Assembly (NCBI RefSeq): GCF_028823665.1
Contig: NZ_JAPEHV010000009.1
Location: 1 to 64,000, forward strand
Source: Microbacterium sp. C7(2022)
GTDB taxonomy: Bacteria > Actinomycetota > Actinomycetes > Actinomycetales > Microbacteriaceae
Reading direction: 5' to 3'
Length of the DNA: 64,000 bases
Positions 60,880 to 64,000 of this stretch are shown in pieces. Position numbers and translations under genes: made by a program. Position 1 is the stretch's first letter; each line of letters starts with the position of its first letter. Under the pieces are notes generated by a model. The model was not told the DNA's origin and searched no databases. It worked only from the letters and a program-made list of their open reading frames with translations.

Positions 60880-62841
60880 TTACTCTTCGGAGTCCTTCGC
60901 TCGACGACGTGCTTCGCGCTCCGCGCGCCGGTTCTCGCCCACCGTGAGCGAGGCGTCACCCGACGCCGTGTGACGTGGATTCTCGGGCCCTTTGGGCTCG
61001 ATGTGACCGGGGTCGAGCGTGCGGCGCACGTCGTCGGCAGTCACGACCGCGATCTGGCCAGTCGCGGTCTCGTACCACTCGGTGAGCGCCGGGTCTTCCG
61101 AGTCGAAACCCGCGCCAGCGCCCTCGTCGGCGGGCACCTCGGTAGCGCCGAACACGAAGTCGTCGCCATGCTCGGCGATTCCCAGGCGCACACCCTGCGC
61201 GATGGCCGCCTTGGCATACCGCCGCCGCAGCATGTACGGGTCGGTGCGCAACTCTTTCGCCCAGGCGAACATGATGCCGATCACGATGATCGCGAACGGC
61301 AAGGCGGTCACCACCATGATCGACTGCAGACCAGACAGGGCAGTCTCGCCACCCGCGAGCAGCAGGGCGAGCGCGGCCGCACCCAGCAGGAGGCCCCACG
61401 TGATCGTCACCCAGGTCGACGGCTCGGGCTTGCCCCGCTGGCTCATCGACGCCATGACGATGGCCGCCGAGTCGGCCGAGGTGACGAAGAACAACACGAT
61501 TGAGATCATGGCGACCACCGACACCGCCGCGCCGAGGGGAAGGTTCGACAACAACGCGAACAGCACCGCCTGTGAGCCGCCCGCCTCGCTGATGCCCAGC
61601 CCCTGCAACTCGAACAGCATCGCGGTGCCGCCCATGATGCCGAACCACGCGATGCACACCGCCGACGGAACGATGATGACGACCGTGACGAACTGGCGCA
61701 GCGTGCGCCCGCGCGAGATCTTCGCGATGAACATGCCCACGAAGGGGGTCCACGAGATCCACCAGGCCCAGTAGTAGTTCGTCCAGCTGGCCATGAACGC
61801 GGCCGCGTCCTCGCCCTGCGTGGGGTTGCGCATCAACATCATCCACAGGTCGTTGAGGAACGCGGGAACACTGGCGGGAACGATGTTCAGCAAGAACAGT
61901 GTCGGGCCCACGATGAATATGAACAGGCCGATCACGCCGGCGAGCACCATGTTGATGTTCGACAGGGCCCGGATGCCACGCTTGATGCCCGACACGGCTG
62001 ACACCACGAATGCTGCCGTGAGCACCGTGATGATCACGATGATCGCGGTGTTACCCAGCGGGCCGGCCCCGGTGACGAATTCGACACCGCTCGCGATCTG
62101 CAGCGTGCCCATGCCGAGCGTGACGCCCGTGCCGAACAGCGTGACGATGATCGCGAAGACGTCGATCGCCGCGCCGATGGGCCCTTCGGTCTTGTCGCCG
62201 AAGATCGGCTGGAAGATGGCCGAGATCAGCGGCCGACGACCGCGCCGGTAGGCGGCGTAGGCGATGGCTCCGCCGACGAGTGCGTAGAACGCCCACGCGA
62301 GCGGACCCCAGTGCAGGATCGACTGCGAGAGCGCATCGAGCATCGCTCCCTCGGTGCCCGGTTCGGTGTCGAATCCCGGCGGCACGTTGTTGAAGTAGTA
62401 GAGCGGCTCGGCCGACCCCCAGAACAGGAGGCCGATGCCCATGCCGGCTGAGAACAGCATCGCGATCCACGAGGGGGTGGAGAACTCGGGTGCTTCGTCG
62501 TCTGCTCCGAGTCGGATGCCGCCAGTGCGGCCGTATCCGACGATGAACATGAACGCGATCGTGACGAGCGCGAGCGCCGAGAACAGCCATCCGAAGTTGG
62601 TGGTCACCCACGCGAGCGACGCAGACCCGACCTCGCTGATGCTCTCGGGCGCCGCGAACCCCCAGATCACGACGCCGAGCACCATGACGCCGGCGATGCC
62701 GAATACTGCCCAGTTGGTGGCAAACGCTCGCGGCGTATCTTCGACGCCGATCCCGGGGATCAGCGCCGGGTGGGTGACATCTTTGAGAATCTTCTTCGAT
62801 TCCGTGTCTTGGGCCGCGTCGGCCGTCTTTTTTGCGCTCAT
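60880..62841 (-). CDS. BCCT-family transporter (betaine/choline/carnitine)
   Basis: A 653-residue sodium-coupled compatible-solute carrier with 12 helices. Family motifs are SAGMGIGLLFWGSAEPLYYF in TM3 and the tryptophan-rich substrate site WTNYYWAWWISWTPFVGMFIAKISRGRT in TM8. The C-terminal tail of about 130 residues is charged and ends REARRRAKDSEE, the kind of extension that senses osmotic stress in BetP. ATG 62841. Confidence 0.94.
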   Translation of the reverse strand: MSAKKTADAAQDTESKKILKDVTHPALIPGIGVEDTPRAFATNWAVFGIAGVMVLGVVIWGFAAPESISEVGSASLAWVTTNFGWLFSALALVTIAFMFIVGYGRTGGIRLGADDEAPEFSTPSWIAMLFSAGMGIGLLFWGSAEPLYYFNNVPPGFDTEPGTEGAMLDALSQSILHWGPLAWAFYALVGGAIAYAAYRRGRRPLISAIFQPIFGDKTEGPIGAAIDVFAIIVTLFGTGVTLGMGTLQIASGVEFVTGAGPLGNTAIIVIITVLTAAFVVSAVSGIKRGIRALSNINMVLAGVIGLFIFIVGPTLFLLNIVPASVPAFLNDLWMMLMRNPTQGEDAAAFMASWTNYYWAWWISWTPFVGMFIAKISRGRTLRQFVTVVIIVPSAVCIAWFGIMGGTAMLFELQGLGISEAGGSQAVLFALLSNLPLGAAVSVVAMISIVLFFVTSADSAAIVMASMSQRGKPEPSTWVTITWGLLLGAAALALLLAGGETALSGLQSIMVVTALPFAIIVIGIMFAWAKELRTDPYMLRRRYAKAAIAQGVRLGIAEHGDDFVFGATEVPADEGAGAGFDSEDPALTEWYETATGQIAVVTADDVRRTLDPGHIEPKGPENPRHTASGDASLTVGENRRAEREARRRAKDSEE

Positions 62842-63015
62842 CGACGTGTCTCCTCTGCGGCCCCCGCATCGCGAGTACGCCGACTGTTTTCGTTTCGGTC
62901 GTCGTGATTCGTGGCATCCACCTTACAGAAACCTGTGAACTGGGCGGGGAGGTGGGTCGGGTATCGTTCCCCTCGGTCGTGCACAGGCGCACGTCGTCGA
63001 CGAGAGGCAGCGAGC

Positions 63016-64000
63016 GATGCAGTTCGGTTTGATCCAGAACTATTCCACCGACATCCACGAGATCGCCGACGCGATCGACACCTACGAGTCGGCGGGGCTC
63101 GACACGATCGCGGTCGCCGAGGCGTACTCGTTCGATGCGGTGAGCCGACTCGGCTATCTCGCCGCGAAGACGCAGCGCGTCTCGCTGATGTCGAACATCT
63201 TCCAGCTGTACACGCGCACGCCGAGCCTGACCGCCATGACCGCGGCGAGCTTGGACTCGCTCGCGCCCGGAGGGTTCACACTGGGCATCGGCGCGTCGGG
63301 CCCGCAGGTGATCGAGGGCTTCCATGGCGTGCCATACGACGCGCCGCTCGGCCGCACGCGCGAGATCGTCGACATCTGCCGACAGGTGTGGCGGCGCGAC
63401 CCGGTTGTGCACGCGGGCCGCAACTACACCGTTCCGCTCAGCCGCGAGGCGGGCGGGTCGGGCCTCGGCAAGCCACTCAAACTGATCAACACCCCGCGAC
63501 GCGAGCGAGTGCCGATCTCGATCGCAGCCCTCGGACCGCAGAGCGTCGCTCAGGTGGCCGAGATCGCCGAGGGGTGGCAGCCGATCTTCTACGACCCGAA
63601 CCGTGCCGATCGGGTGTGGGGCGAATCGCTGGCGAAGGGTCTCGCCAAGCGGGATGCCGCGCTGGGCAACCTGGATGTTCAGGTGCAGGTCTTCTTCTCT
63701 TACGGCGAGCCATCGCCTGCCGCCCTGATGGCGGTGCGCGCGCAACTCGCGCTGTACATCGGTGGGATGGGCGCGAAGGGGAAGAACTTCTACAACGACA
63801 TCGCGGTGCGCTACGGGTACGAGGCCGAGGCGCGGGATATCCAGGAGCTCTACCTTGCTGGCCGCCGCACCGAGGCGATGGCTGCTGTTCCCGACGAGCT
63901 GGTGAGCGGGGTGTCGCTGTTCGGTGGCCCCGATGTGCTGCAAGAGCGGATCGCCGCCTTCGCGGCATCCGGAGTCACGACGCTCTTGCTCGCGCCGGTC
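63016..64000 (+). CDS. LLM-class F420-dependent oxidoreductase (Rv3520c-like), partial
   Basis: At least 328 residues, running off the window. It starts MQFGLIQNYSTDIHEIADAIDTYESAGLDTIAVAEAYSFDAVSRLGYLAAKT and contains TLGIGASGPQVIEGFHGVPYDAPLGRTREIVDICRQVW, the pattern of the Rv3520c family of F420-dependent luciferase-like oxidoreductases. AGAGGCAG precedes the ATG. The substrate is unknown. Confidence 0.88.

Overview
The window is GC-rich chromosomal DNA from an actinobacterium. Frequent GTG starts, GGAGG-type ribosome binding sites, MsiK-style sugar ABC systems that lack their own ATPase, tandem LytR-CpsA-Psr proteins and an F420-type LLM oxidoreductase all fit the Microbacteriaceae (Microbacterium-like). 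That assignment is inference from gene content and style, not from a marker-gene comparison.

Left part (1-20000): an LLM oxidoreductase; a LacI-controlled galactoside operon (GH42 beta-galactosidase, two permeases, binding protein, GH36 alpha-galactosidase) with three visible operator palindromes; REP-like hairpin repeats; a DUF6176-like gene; an IS110 transposase; CPD photolyase; a lipid kinase; serS plus a HAD phosphatase; and two tandem LCP cell-wall ligases bracketed by tRNA-Ser(UGA) and tRNA-Ser(GCU).

Centre (20014-36343): a 16.3-kb genomic island inserted in the 3' end of tRNA-Ser(GCU). The last 21 nt of the tRNA (plus one base) are repeated exactly at 36323-36343. The island has no intact integrase. 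It holds an IS3 deletion remnant, a DUF2599 secreted protein with a small membrane partner, two complete IS3-family elements with terminal inverted repeats, an IS3 fragment, an HTH/nucleotidyltransferase toxin-antitoxin-like pair, a complete LacI-regulated arabinoside operon (binding protein, two permeases, GH43, GH51, GH43-like) and a HEPN-type Abi-like gene. The nucleotidyltransferase gene and the Abi-like gene are each followed, within about 20 bp, by copies of the same 45-bp sequence.

Right part (36344-64000): chromosome with several broken genes (CPBP protease, PobA, GGDEF); an ECF41 sigma factor divergent from an NmrA-like oxidoreductase with a symmetrical double promoter; an OhrR/glutathione peroxidase operon; a DUF4166/SRPBCC pair; a minus-strand cluster of NhaC antiporter, glutamate decarboxylase, DUF1254/DUF1214 protein and an acetoacetate-decarboxylase-like protein; an NhaP antiporter; a flavin amine oxidase; a PfpI protein; two divergent MFS transporters, one coupled to a YtcJ-type amidohydrolase; a voltage-gated-type K+ channel; a BCCT osmolyte carrier; and a second LLM oxidoreductase cut by the window end. 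No CRISPR array or rRNA was seen.
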